From positions 8,743,001-8,807,000 of the forward strand of contig JAPFBL010001617.1 of the NCBI GenBank assembly GCA_026182355.1: a stretch of DNA of 64,000 nucleotides. Reading direction: 5' to 3'. A program made the translations under genes and the position numbers. Source of the stretch: Hermatobates lingyangjiaoensis. Its lineage: Eukaryota; Arthropoda; Insecta; Hemiptera; Hermatobatidae. This document shows, piece after piece, positions 46,470-56,876 of this stretch; the first letter of the stretch is position 1, and each line of letters opens with the position of its first letter. The notes under the pieces were generated by a model that saw nothing but the letters and a program-made list of their open reading frames with translations, was not told the origin of the DNA and searched no databases.

Positions 46470-47163
46470 AATGGTGTTTCACAGAGTTAAGGATGTACTA
46501 TCTATTGAGAATAAATGTTTTGTAAACGAGCAATTCTCAACTCTTAATATGAACAGGGAGGAAAAATCAACAAACAAGTTCTTACGCTATATGAAGCCGA
46601 GGAAAGAACTTACAAGTCAGTAAAGAGATTGGATTAGTGACGAAGAAGCAGTTCATTATCTAATTGAATTTCTTGACTCTGAATTTATTTCTCCTGGACT
46701 GCCTGCTCATGAGTAAAAACTTAAAGTAGAGCACCAATCATGCTACAATTTAGTAGCAGTAACAAATTTCATGTTACGAAACATGAGTGCCCCAAAACTG
46801 TGCAACGGGACACGACTCTGAGTTCGTGCTCTACACAGATATGCCATAGAGGCGGACATAATGACTGGATGTGGTATTGGGGAGTCTGTGTGTATACTTC
46901 ACATACCATTGATTCCGAGCCACTGTCTGTTTACGTTGAAATGATTGCAAAGTCCGGTCAGAGTCTATTTCGCAATGACGTTAACTAAGTCGCAAAGGGA
47001 GACTTCATCTAACGCAGGAATACAAGGTTTCAAAACCAAGTTTTTCTCACATGGTCAAATGTAGTTTACATGCTCAACGGTCAGAGGTTTCAACTCTTTC
47101 TTCTACCATGAACCTGAAGGACAGACAGCTAATGTAGTGTATAAGCTGGAGGCATTTGTTTAA
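46470..47163 (+). pseudogene. Helitron Pif1-type helicase C-terminal remnant
   Basis: In Helitrons the C-terminal half of the RepHel protein is a Pif1-type SF1 helicase that unwinds DNA during rolling-circle transfer. Pieces visible in successive frames are: ISDEEAVHYLIEFLDSEF then SPGLPAHE (about 46630-46715), SAPKLCNGTRL (about 46786-46818), ADIMTGCGIGESV (about 46853-46891), YFAMTLTKSQRETSS (about 46966-47010), FFSHGQM (about 47042-47062), and PEGQTANVVYK before the stop at 47161-47163. Frameshifts and several stops separate them. The N-terminal Rep domain and the Walker A region are absent. Confidence 0.85.
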
Positions 47164-47233
47164 CACTGTAGTAATAATGGTATTTTCTACTATTCTATAA
47201 TTTCTAATGACATTTTGAAATACCAAAAATGAC

Positions 47234-47312
47234 GGAACTTCTGATTCCTCCGTGGTTTAGCCGAAAGGCAATAGGCACACGGCAATAAACCAAAACAGGA
47301 ACTTCTGATTCC
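47234..47312. other. 49-bp insertion flanked by a 15-bp direct duplication
   Basis: GGAACTTCTGATTCC occurs at 47234-47248 and 47298-47312. Between them lie 49 bases that fold on themselves: CCGTG/CACGG, GGTTTA/TAAACC and GCC-GAAA-GGC. The parallel Helitron end near 48030 has a single copy (TTTTTGATTCC), so the extra piece is an insertion with a duplicated target, such as a small retroposed RNA. Confidence 0.6.
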
Positions 47313-47349
47313 GTCAAAGACGGGTACGTTTGCTATGTATTATATATAA

Positions 47350-47735
47350 CTGTCAACTTTTTTTTAATTTAATATTTGCTTAATAAATACACTGGTAATA
47401 ATGTAAGGTATGGGACCAGAGTAGCCCAGTGGCTTGCGTGATCGCCGATGACAGTAGTGCAAATGTATTATAAATAACTGTAACAAACAAATATTTTTTT
47501 GAATTTAAAATGTGGATAATATAAAAGATGGTAATAAAGTAAAGGGATCTAGCCAGGGTTGCCAGTAGCTTGCTTGCTCGCCGATGACAGTAGTGCAAAT
47601 GTATTATAAATAAACACAACAAAAATATTTTTTTTTAATTTAATATTTGCGTAATATAAACACTGGTAATAAAGTAAGGTATGGAACCAGAGTAGCCCAG
47701 TGGCTTGCGTGCTAGCTTTTGACTGGGAGCACGTT
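47350..47735 (+). repeat. Tandem array, period about 136 bp, 2.7 copies
   Basis: GCCGATGACAGTAGTGCAA recurs at 47444 and 47580, and TAGCCCAGTGGCTTGCGTG at 47422 and 47693. Each unit has a TAGCCCAGTGG-type segment that fits the RNA polymerase III A box. The last unit continues CTAGCTTTTGACTGGGAGCA, like the anticodon arm of a tRNA. No B box is seen. This looks like a tRNA-derived SINE piece that was tandemly multiplied. Confidence 0.7.
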
Positions 47736-48148
47736 AATTAGAACTAACTCATTTCAAGTTTTCTTTACGTTTCATACTTCAGAGTAGCCACATGTACCCT
47801 TAGAATAATTTCTGTCTGTCGGTTTGTCCACAAAATATTGCTACCATAAGACATATAAAGCTGAAACATTGATTGTAGATTTGTGTATGTCTAACTTAAA
47901 ATCTAATCTTTGTATACAGAGGCTTTTTTTTAGCACTGTACTAATAATGGTATTTTCTACTATTCTATAACTTCTAATTGTAGTATTAGTATAATACTAT
48001 AATTGATATTTTGGAATACCAAGTATAATAGAATTTTTGATTCCGTTAAAGACGGGTACGTTTGCTAGTATATATATAAACAACTGTGTTATCTAATTGG
48101 GATTCTGCCAATTTTCTAGGTTCAAAAATCAAACTCTCGTTGTCGACG

Positions 48149-48180
48149 TTTCGGTTTTCATTTTAAAACCTTTTCCATAG
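48149..48180 (-). other. Hammerhead-like core motif, degenerate
   Basis: On the minus strand: CTATGGA-like start, stem GGTTTT, loop AAAATG, stem AAAACC, GAAA, CGTC. The first box differs from CTGANGA by two bases. It lies just right of the composite Helitron. Confidence 0.4.
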
Positions 48181-48350
48181 ACAGAAGTAAAAATGTTTTT
48201 ACTAAGAAAATGAAATTTACATTATTTAAAGGAACAACAATCATAACCTGACAACACCTTCGACTAGACTAATTAGATAACATTACAAGTTACACTTGTA
48301 ATTATCTTATTACGTGTGACTGTTGGTCTCCAACCGTCGTTTCGCAAGCC

Positions 48351-48491
48351 CGTTTGGTGTCCCTTTCTCAACTCTCCTGATAATGGTTCAACCAAAAATT
48401 AGAGACAGTAGTGTGTTCGTTTCTTTGTTCTGTGTCTGTGGTTTACTGTGAAATATTTGTTGTCCTTTTGGAACGTTTTCCTGTTTATAAT
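48351..48491 (+). repeat. Half copy of foldback type 6
   Basis: CCCTTTCTCAACTCTCCTGA, TAATGGTTCAACC, TTAGAGACAGTAGTGTG and TTGTTGTCCTTTTGGAACG match the right arm of 45064-45343. The left arm is absent. The core is mutated (CTGATAA; AAAA for GAAA). Confidence 0.8.
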
Positions 48492-48754
48492 ATATATTTA
48501 TTAAAAATAACATCAAACTTAGCACATACGTGCTTCTTAACAAGGTTCTCAATTTTCCTGACTAACACTTTCGTTCCTTCGTCTACATACTATTGCATAT
48601 TTCCTACAGACAACATGTTTCAAATAATCACTATTCTTCTTCAGGATATGAATAACATCTTGCGAGAATTGGTGGCATATAAAGCAGAGTGAAGAAAGTG
48701 AGGATTGCTTTCCTTAAGTTTATAATAAACATGTTCTTCAACCTCAGAAACATG

Positions 48755-49810
48755 AAAAAATCCTCAGAATTATAAAACAGTTGAACTTTTTTTCAATATA
48801 AAGTGAACATTTTGACTTATCATTGAATCTAAAAGATTAAGAGGAGGATAGGAGTCATACCGTTGTCTGATCTGAATGGAATATTACATTAAAATAGCAC
48901 CTTCTTTGAAAAGGAGTTGAGGAGTTTTTTCCAGAATTATATAAACGGAAAGGGGCGTTATGGAACATTAAATGATTGCAGAAAATGTTTTTTTAACGCT
49001 GAACGACTAATTAGAGAAAAGTGAAATTTTTCTAAAACATAAAATTAGCAATTGATAAACAAAAAATTATTAAAATCCCATTCCTGCAAAGCTATATAAA
49101 CTAAAATTCATTTTGGAATTATGCATTACATGCTGTACTTGTTGGATTTGTTTGCACTTGTGTAAATTCTATATACATTTACATAGAAATATTTTAAATT
49201 AAACCAGTGAACACAAATAGTTACGTTCACAAATAGTGAACACATATAAAAAAATTTGAATGTTTCAATGAGTTAATATGACATGTAAAAATAAACCAAT
49301 TCCTAGATGTAAAAAATCAATGCCAATCAAACATATATTTTCTGATGCTTTCCATAGATTTATGGAAAGTTGTTTAACAAATTGCTCCTTACAATCGATC
49401 TACATTTTACACCCTTCAAAAAATGTAAAATTTTTAGTGTGTTTATGAAAACCATTGTCTTTGATTATATATTGAATTATAGGAAAGGTACTCTTTCGTT
49501 CTTAATTAGAAATCATATATTAATTTGAAAAAAGCATTTTTTTTATGCCATATCTAAAACTATATAAGTGAAGATTAATTCCGTGTATACATTTATGAAT
49601 GTCATTACAGAACTTAAAATCGGAAGTTGAATTTAGTTACAAAATAGGAAGTACAACAGGATAGTTACGGCAGCGGAGCGTACGAGCCGATGAGAATTAG
49701 GCCCTCATTATAATAATTTTAATAACATGTCAGATGGATCAATCATTTCAAGTTTTTTTATAACCGATACATAATTTTAGCCACATTTAAACAAATGTAA
49801 ATATACAATA
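48755..49810 (+). repeat. Family A copy with module
   Basis: It begins in AAAATCCTCAGAATTATAAA, then GGCGTTATGGAACATT, AATATGACATGTAAAAATAA, CTGATGCTTTCCATAG, GGAAAGGTACTCTTTC, the block ACAACAGGATAGTTACGGC, CAGCGGAGCGTACGAGCC and AGCCACATTTAAACAAATG. It has no TG array and is cut on the right at an (AT)n tract (49811-49832). Confidence 0.75.
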
Positions 49811-51194
49811 CATATATATATATATATATATATAGTTTTACTATTAACGTACAAAATAAAATCAACGAAACCTCAATAAGCAATTTTAAGACATTTCAAC
49901 CACATGAGTGGTCTGGTTAGTCACACAATATATGTAATATATTGTGTAATATGTATTAGGGTGTGGGTGTGTATTGTGTGTCATTCTTTAATAGAGATAG
50001 GTGTGAAAGAAATGTATTAGGTACTTCTAATTCATCTAAAGTTTAATTCTAATCTCATATTATGAAGAATAATGTTTAATAAGGATCCTTAACTGATAAA
50101 TTTCTAAGTAAGATACAAATAGATACAGTTTTGAGAAATGACCTTTTAAAGACCCTTCCTTGAATGCTGCAAAGAAACGTTCTAATGAATGAATTACTTT
50201 TATAAATTAATTTAAAGCTGTATAATTGCAGAATAACTCTCAATAGCGATCCGCGTTTTTCGATTCACGAACCAATTGACTGTGTATTGAACGCCTAATC
50301 ATAGCTATTGGTAGAGGCTATGCTTTCCATGACCTATTCGAATAGGTTACGCATATGATTATGCCACCACAACTAGTCTAATGCTGTTTCCATAAGCATA
50401 CTTGAACGCTAAGGTGTGGTAACAGAAATATATTCTTTTGCATTTTTTTTTTAATGGATATCATATATGGAAACTTTAAGTAACTCTATCAAGCGACGTA
50501 TACTTTTCTGCACACACTTCGTAATTTTCATAAGTGAATAGAATTTTTCAAGCCTCTCATCAAAATTGAAGTATATTTTCCCAATAAAATGTGATGCAAT
50601 TTTATTTAAAAAGACTTATATAATTTAAGTATAATTTTATTATAATTTTATATAATTTAATGTAACATTTAATAGAAATATTGTGTTTTGTATAAAATAA
50701 TAAGATCTACAATTTAGTTTTTTTTTTTGCGAAATTATAACTAATACTACACTAAAATCAAGGTGATGTTCATTTTAAAATTTACATGGAAGAGTTCGGC
50801 AGTATTAATAGAATAATATTTCAACTTCCTTGTTTTGTTTGACACGCTGTGGTGCTCTTGAACGGTGCAAGGCTACTCCATATGATTTCTATTGTATTAC
50901 GATACTCCCATTACCTTGTTCTCTAAACGGGAATATGTTCTTGTATTCCTCCTAATCTTTCTATGTAATATTTAATACAGGTTACCGCATCATATTTGTA
51001 TTTTGTAAAATTTGACTGGATTTCATTGAACTTTCATTGCAATATTCACTGCTGAAAAAATTTAAATAGTTAATGACTAATAAATAGCATTTACTTTTTA
51101 TTTAGTTTGATAAACTCAACCAATTTTTTTTATTTTTACGAAGTTTTATGAATTTGTAAATTAAATTTAAAGTCATTTTTCTCCTTTTTAAATA
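49811..51194. other. AT-rich stretch, nothing recognised
   Basis: (AT)n at 49811-49832, a direct GTGTATTGTGTG near 49970, otherwise no gene, hairpin or copy of the other repeats seen. Confidence 0.45.
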
Positions 51195-51349
51195 TATGGA
51201 GTGAGCTACACTGAACATTGGTATAAGTAAACATAATATGACACTCATTAACAACGAACTGATATTTGTTTTATTTAATGTGACTATACAAACATTTTAA
51301 TCAATATGTATCATTTGTTTACACATGGCTATAATCTTTTTATCAGTTA
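51195..51349 (-). repeat. Family A module, left of the minus Helitron
   Basis: GGAGTGAGCTACACTGAAC, ATAAGTAAACATAATATGAC, AACGAACTGATATTTG and CTTTTTATCAGTTA. Other copies run on as CAAGGAACTTGAAATC, and here that continuation is found at 52628. Confidence 0.8.
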
Positions 51350-52627
51350 CTAGCGTAGTTTGACGGGTATTTACAAAAATTCATAGATGATACGTGGTAT
51401 TTCAAAATATTATTAGAAAAATTATAGAATAGGAAAAAATATATTTATGAGCGCAGTAATATGAGCTCTATATACACCTCCACCTCATTAGCTGTCTGCC
51501 CTTCAATAACAGAGAGTTGGAACCTCTGACTCTTGAGCAAACAACATACAGTTGACCATTTGAAAAACACTTGGTTCACTCACTTCGATTCCTGCCGTAG
51601 ACAGAGTTGGGCCTTGCGAATTATTTACCGTCATTGCGAAACAGATGCTGATGGGAAACTGCAACCGTTTGAATTCAAAGGAAAGTTGCTGGTATGACTG
51701 GTATAAACACTGATTCCCCAGTACCACACCCGATCAAGATATTAGCCTCTATGACGTATTCGTGTAAAGCATGAATTTGGAGTCGTGTCCTGTTGTACAT
51801 TTTTGGTGCACTCAAGTTTCGTAACAGCATGATTGGTGCTCCTACATTAAGTTTTAATTCATGAGCAGGTAGTTCAGAGGCAGTTACGGAGTCAAGAATT
51901 TTAGTTGGATAATGAACTTTCTCCTCATCACAAATAACTCTGTTTACTGACTTGTAAGTTCTTTCCTCAGCTTGATATAGTTAAAAACATTGTCTATAGA
52001 TTTTTTCTGCATGCTCATTTGTAGGGTGAGAATTACTTGTTCATAAGGTCAGTTATTCTGAATAGATGGCAGATTTTGAACTTCGGGAAACACCTTCTCA
52101 ATTATCTCTTCCTAGGACCGTAAGTGCAAATGAAATTGAAATCAACCAACAATATCTACTTCTAATATCTGTATATTTTAAAAATAAGCATGTCTGTGAA
52201 GTTAGCCAAAGACAGCTTAAAATTCCGTAACTTTGCTTCTACGTTGAAATTTCAATCCGTTCAAAGCTTAGATTTAAGATTAGATATACAAAAATTTAGT
52301 GACAAAGTTTCAGTTCGCTATGTCGCATGGTGGCTGATTTTACTTATGACAACATTTTGAGCTTAAAAGACCGTAACTTCGCTTTTACGTTGAATGTCCA
52401 ATCCATTCAAAGCTTAGATTTTAAGTTAGACATACACAAATATGCTGTCAAAGTTTCAGTTTCCTATGTCTTATGGTGGCTAAGTTTACTTGTAAAATTT
52501 TGCGGACAAACCGACAGACAAATTTTCGGTGGATTCGGTTTTTTTAATGTATGAAAGTCAAAGATAACTTGTAATGAGTCAGTTCTAAGCAATGTACAGA
52601 CAAGATCTTTCTTTTTTTTTATATAGA
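51350..52627 (-). mobile_element. Helitron (minus) inserted in family A
   Basis: Read on the minus strand it starts TCTATATAAAAAAAAAG at 52627, shares GTCTGTACATTGCTTAGAAC with the 45.9-kb element, and ends ACTACGCTAG at 51350 followed by T. It encloses a helicase remnant. The 1278-bp element splits a family A module: TTATCAGTTA before and TAAGAAACGTGAAATC after are adjacent in uninterrupted copies. There is no target duplication, as expected for Helitrons. Confidence 0.88.
51503..51985 (-). pseudogene. Helitron Pif1-type helicase C-terminal remnant (minus)
   Basis: Minus-strand pieces in order: AEERTYKSVNRVI and DEEKVHYPTKILDSV (about 51970-51890), ELPAHELKL (about 51875), then a decayed NRTRL segment, and a continuous frame at 51727-51503 with LGNQCLYQSYQQLSFEFKR, LQFPISICFAMTVNNSQGP and TLSTAGIEVSE. 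FAMTxNxSQGxTL is the conserved helicase motif near the Helitron protein C-terminus. The catalytic N-terminal parts are absent, so it cannot support transposition. Confidence 0.85.
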
Positions 52628-52870
52628 TAAGAAACGTGAAATCTTTGATCAATCTGACTTGTTATTATAATTATTTAATTTTCTGCTTGGATCTCATGGG
52701 CTAGTGCACTCCGCAGCCAAACCCGTCATACTGTACCCATTGTAGGGTACAATATGTAGGGAACTGTATTCCATTGTAGCTAAATCCAACTTTCAAGTAC
52801 AACTTCCATTCATTGTAGTTAAGAAAACAAATTTCTAATAGATGTTCAATATATCCTTTAAATTGTTCCT
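52628..52870 (-). repeat. Family A module, right of the minus Helitron
   Basis: TAAGAAACGTGAAATC, TTTGATCAATCTGACTTG, CTCATGGGCTAGTGCACTC, CCGCAGCCAAACCCGTCAT and CCCATTGTAGGG follow the order of 13610-13745. Together with 51195-51349 it reconstitutes a single interrupted copy. Confidence 0.7.
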
Positions 52871-53335
52871 TTGAAAATATCACAAATGTGAGTTCAATTC
52901 GAAAGAGTTTTTTGAACTAAATTGTGCCCAGATCTTCTTGACATCCTTTAAGGGCTTCTTTCTTGTTTACACTGATTTATTTGTGTACTCACTCCGTTGG
53001 TTGTGTAGTACAAAAATTATTCAAAGTGCAGGATATTAGTATGGTTCCAACCATTTTCCAATGGTTTAGTAAGTCATGTCCATGTATTCCCTTGCTTCCA
53101 GGTACTCAGTTGAAAAACAAATTATTTACATTGTTTCTCTTACTAATTTATCACCCTTTAGTATATCAGACTACAGCCCTTTTATTGATATCAGAAAACA
53201 TTCAATCCAGGTGATCATTTGAGTTCAATTTGACGAACCCTGTAAAATAAAAATCTATGAAGGCCATTTTATGTAACCCCTCATATAGGTCAAACTATTA
53301 ATGTTTTATTATACTAATAGTAATTCAAACGTCTA

Positions 53336-53545
53336 CAGATTCCTGTACGACTAGTCTTTGCAATGACTATTAACAAAGCACAGGGACAAACATTGCAAGT
53401 ATGTAGATTAAATTTGATAAATCCATGCTTCTCACATGGACAGCTGTACGTTGGGTGTTCACGAGTTGGAAAACCATCAAATTTATTTGTTCTTGCACCA
53501 GATAGGAAAACAAAAAATGTTGTATATTTACAAGCACTACAATAA
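53336..53545 (+). pseudogene. Helitron helicase C-terminus, second lineage
   Basis: An open frame reads [19 protein letters not shown], then [18 protein letters not shown], then [19 protein letters not shown] and stop at 53543-53545. It is the best-preserved helicase end in the window and holds the SF1 motifs [14 protein letters not shown] and GQLYVGCSR. It differs clearly from the 46.9- and 51.6-kb remnants (INPCFSH against the TAGIEVSE type), so a second Helitron lineage is present. Similarity begins sharply after TCTACAG, so the upstream part is missing or separated by an intron-like gap. Confidence 0.88.
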
Positions 53546-53739
53546 AAAAATATATTAGCAGAATATAGTTGATGTTTATGATTTATCTTTTCCTGATATT
53601 TTAGGCAAAATATTACTTAAGTAAAATATACTTAGTAATTTGTACAAGTATAAATGTACATGACATGTATGTTAAATCAGCTAAAGGTAACACGACATTC
53701 ACTAACAGTTGGCATTACGAAGTTCACTGGGTCAGCTAG
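53546..53739 (+). mobile_element. Helitron 3' tail and end
   Basis: The tail after the helicase stop ends in CATTACGAAGTTCACTGGG and CAGCTAG at 53739, followed by host T. The flank AACTAATAAAATGATTTATT is the family A module, so the right boundary can be fixed by comparison with other copies. I could not find the 5' TC end, so the element is probably 5' truncated or rearranged. Confidence 0.7.
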
Positions 53740-53740
53740 T

Positions 53741-54290
53741 AACTAATAAAATGATTTATTTGATATAATCAAATGATATAATTTGTAAACAAATTATATA
53801 CAACTGATTAAAATGAATTTATTGAAACAAATGTTCAAAGCCGACTTTTCAGTATAATTTAAAATTTTATAGCTGGTAATTTTTAAAAATAATGGTATGA
53901 ACTATAAAACTAGAATAGTGAAAAAACTGGATATTTGTCAACAAACATAATTCCTCTTTCTTGAGGAAAGAGTCCATTCGTCACATTTCAATATCATGGA
54001 AAGATACTACTATTCACAAAGACAAAGTAATTATAACTGATATTAAGTTTTGTTTAAGAGTGCATTATATATATTTATTTTATATATAAAGCATTTTATG
54101 AGACAAATCCATCATACCACGGAAGGCGAAGGAAATTTATTTATGTTTATTGGCGGTGACTTTTTTACATGTTTTACATGTTTACGCCTCTTTAAAGAGC
54201 GCAATTTTGAAAAAAAATATCTCATCTCATCCTTCACATAGTTTTCTATTTTTAGGTATAGTTTCATTTTGATCCGTCAAACGGTCTAAT
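53741..54290 (-). repeat. Family A copy, inverted
   Basis: AGTTTTGTTTAAGAGTGCAT, CATCATACCACGGAAGGCG, GAGGAAAGAGTCCATTCGTC and TTTTAGGTATAGTTTCATTT are reverse complements of blocks at 38.6-39.2 kb. The copy breaks at about 54290, where hAT-like sequence begins. Confidence 0.75.
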
Positions 54291-54629
54291 ATCCTCATCA
54301 GTTTGTTAAAATGTTCCAATGTTTTAAAATTTTCTATTGCACTTCTCTTTATGGTACATTCAAAATTGATTCTGTTACAATTTATTTCAGGGTACTTTAT
54401 AAAATGTTAATAAAGAAATATTTTGTTATTGTTTTAAAAACATTTTTGTATTTCGGCATACGTTGTAGATGTAATGAAATTATTTCATAATTAACGATAT
54501 TCGTTTACCTAAAAACAAATATTTATTTATAAATTTGTATAATTATGTTTTTTTAAGTATCCGGGGGGAGTGGGGGTCCACAAGTAGCTTTTAGGGGGTC
54601 CACAAGCAAACAAAGGTTGAGAACCCCTG
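54291..54629 (-). mobile_element. hAT element fragment, one terminal repeat left
   Basis: The right boundary at 54629, read on the minus strand, is CAGGGGTTCTCAACCTTTG followed by GTGGACCCCC twice, a typical hAT end. The next octamer, ATCTACAC, belongs to family A and should be the target duplication. The partner end and octamer on the left are absent, so a deletion has removed them along with part of the host repeat. No transposase frame is visible. Confidence 0.65.
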
Positions 54630-55020
54630 ATCTACACTATGGGGCCAACTTTTGTGTAAAATATCAACTTGATCCATCAAAGATTCTGGACCTTAGCATG
54701 GTAACAATCAATGCTAAAATACTCACCCATCCACACACACACACACACAGACATAATCGAAAAAAAATCATAAAACGACTTTATGAAAGTTTTGTGAGCA
54801 TTTTTTTTTTTAAATATTAATTTCATATGTCAAACGGAGTGGTGAATAGCGTGCTCACATTCTTTTGTATACACACCCACCCAACCACTCACATAAACAG
54901 ACATTATCAAAAAAAAAATCAAAAATCAAAAAAGAATTTTCCAGATCTTTTAACCTGCAAATTTGTCAAAGCCTCAAAATCGATTTTTTCATGATTACTA
55001 TATTACAGCAAAGTAAAGAG
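54630..55020 (-). repeat. Two inverted family A pieces in tandem
   Basis: 54630-54800: CACTATGGGGCCAACTTTTG, TTGATCCATCAAAGATTCTG and (CA)n at 54734-54749. 54845-55020: a second (CA)-type block (CACACCCACCCAACC), AATCGATTTTTTCATGATTA and a CAGCAAAGTAAAG edge. Confidence 0.7.
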
Positions 55021-55159
55021 ATAGTTCAGTAAACAAACACAGCTACATTTTTCAACAGCTATTTAACAAACAGTTTGGTGCAAATCGCACCAGGTAAATA
55101 AAAACTTTCATTTACCTCTTTACTATGACGATTATGACTGAAATAATACTTAGTTGCTA

Positions 55160-55860
55160 CTTTGCTAGAAGAAATATATGGTAATCATGAAAAAAATCAA
55201 TGGATATACATTTTCTACAAGGGTTTTTTTTACAAGTTTTTTCTACAAGGGTTTACAAGGGTTTCTTTTGGCCATTTTTTTGATGATATCTGTATGTATA
55301 CCGGTGGGTGGGAGGCTGGGTGCGTACCCAAATGTTTGTGGTCAAGCTACAGGTCACACAGTTTAAAGGATCAAGTTCATATTTTACAAAAATTTGGGCT
55401 CTATAGTGTAGATGTGCATATTACTCTTGGGCAACATTGCATCATAAGAAAGTCACTTTTCCCAAAAGATGATTTTGGGCAACCTTTTAAAACTAAAAAC
55501 TCAACCTTGACTAATATTTACCTGCTGTACTTCTCGTATATTAACTAAGAATTTTTCTTAAAATTGAGAATCCCGAATTCTTGTTTTAAAATTTAATACA
55601 AGAAGTTTGAAGAAAAGATATTTTAATAACTCAGCATGATAGTAAGAACAATAATGCATTTAAACCTATACAAGCAAAGGTTAAACAACCACCTACTTTA
55701 TGATGCTTTCCAGGGTGAAGGATGGTTGTCAAGAATGAATGTTGCAATCAATGGTGTATTGCACCATTCAATATAGATAATTTCCAGACATATATTCTTT
55801 GCGTGTTTAAGAACACTATTATGTTTTTGTAAAGGTGAGGCATGGAAAAGGTACATTTTC
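55160..55860 (+). repeat. Diverged family A copy
   Basis: GTAATCATGAAAAAAATCAA, GTGCGTACCCAAATGTTTG, ATAGTGTAGATGTGCATAT, then the later section with GATGCTTTCCAGGGTGAAGG and GGCATGGAAAAGGTACATTT. The TG tract is reduced to CTGTATGTATACCGGTGGG. The long open frame through it (55162-55548) has no motif and is chance. Confidence 0.65.
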
Positions 55861-56876
55861 TTTTTTTGGGATTGTTTGGCTACTATTTGTAAGCCATTTC
55901 CGTAAACCCAAAATTTGGATTTAGATTATTCATCCTACAAATGTTCATAGGATACTATCTAAGATGAATAGTATTACATTAAAACTTGTAAAAGATTTAT
56001 CTATAGTAATATGAGAAGTTTCAGTTCCATCGGTTTTGGTTAGCAAGACAGAAAAATCTTTAAGGCTTAAAATAATTATTATGAACCCTTTAGTTATAAA
56101 AAAGGGCTTTTCATAGAATATGCTTATTATCCAATAACTCAGCAGGAATAAATAGATGCATCAATCCAGCAACTAAAAACTAATACAATGCTAATGCAAA
56201 GTAATTAATGTGAATTGGGGTGTCGAACTGATAACAAATGATAACCTGCAATGGAGGCTTCCTGATTCCAAAAGAGAAGCACCAATTTAGTAAACTGATG
56301 AGTCAAAAATTACTAATGAAACAAGTAAAACAGTTTAAAAACTCATTCCTACTACAGCAATATTTTTTAAAAAAATATTACACCTTCAAAGAAAGGTTTT
56401 ATAAATATATTTAGAATACAAAGTCACAGCCTGTTTTCTCGATTACAACTTATACAAGATGCAATTGTCATCATACGAATAATGCTGACTCTGGCCGGAA
56501 ACCCTTTTATCGCTTTCATCTGAATATGAGACAATTCTCTTGAAGAAGACAGTGATTTTTGTAAAATCATATTTATATCCAATACAACTGATACATCAAT
56601 CAATAAGAAACATTTTGGTGTTCAATAAACAATCTAATAGGCAGAGACCAATTTCAAAACGAAAAAAACTCAAAAACGAAAAACTTTACAGCTACATTAA
56701 AAAGTATAGGTATAATAAAAAAATTATGTAGATAAAATGTTAATAGCTATAATTAAACAATCAAAATAGTTAACTTGAATGTCAATAAGCTTGATGAAAC
56801 CTAACCAAAGTGTAGATCATAACTTTATCACAATTGTTACATTAAAATTAAATAAACAATTAATTGATTTATTTAT
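55861..56876. other. AT-rich stretch, nothing recognised
   Basis: No tandem array, hairpin or motif-bearing frame noticed before the start of the large inverted duplication. Confidence 0.45.

Larger units (their letters stand above)
45912..48068 (+). mobile_element. Composite Helitron with helicase remnant
   Basis: The 5' end TCTTTATAAATAAAATAATG at 45912 and the next block (GTCTGTACATTGCTTAGAAC) match the 5' end of the minus Helitron at 52627. The 3' end has hairpin CCGTT/AAA/GACGG and GTACGTTTGCTAG ending at 48068. A second 3'-like end (CCGTC/AAA/GACGG, GTACGTTTGCTAT) lies inside at 47311-47335, followed by a 136-bp tandem array and a second, shortened Helitron interior (47741-48068). It is therefore best read as one Helitron plus a fused or nested second unit. 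Confidence 0.8.

Noticed and set aside
55162..55548. 128-codon open frame, the longest in the window
   Set aside because: It lies across a family A copy, overlaps another frame, shows no motif, and such length is expected about once by chance at this base composition.
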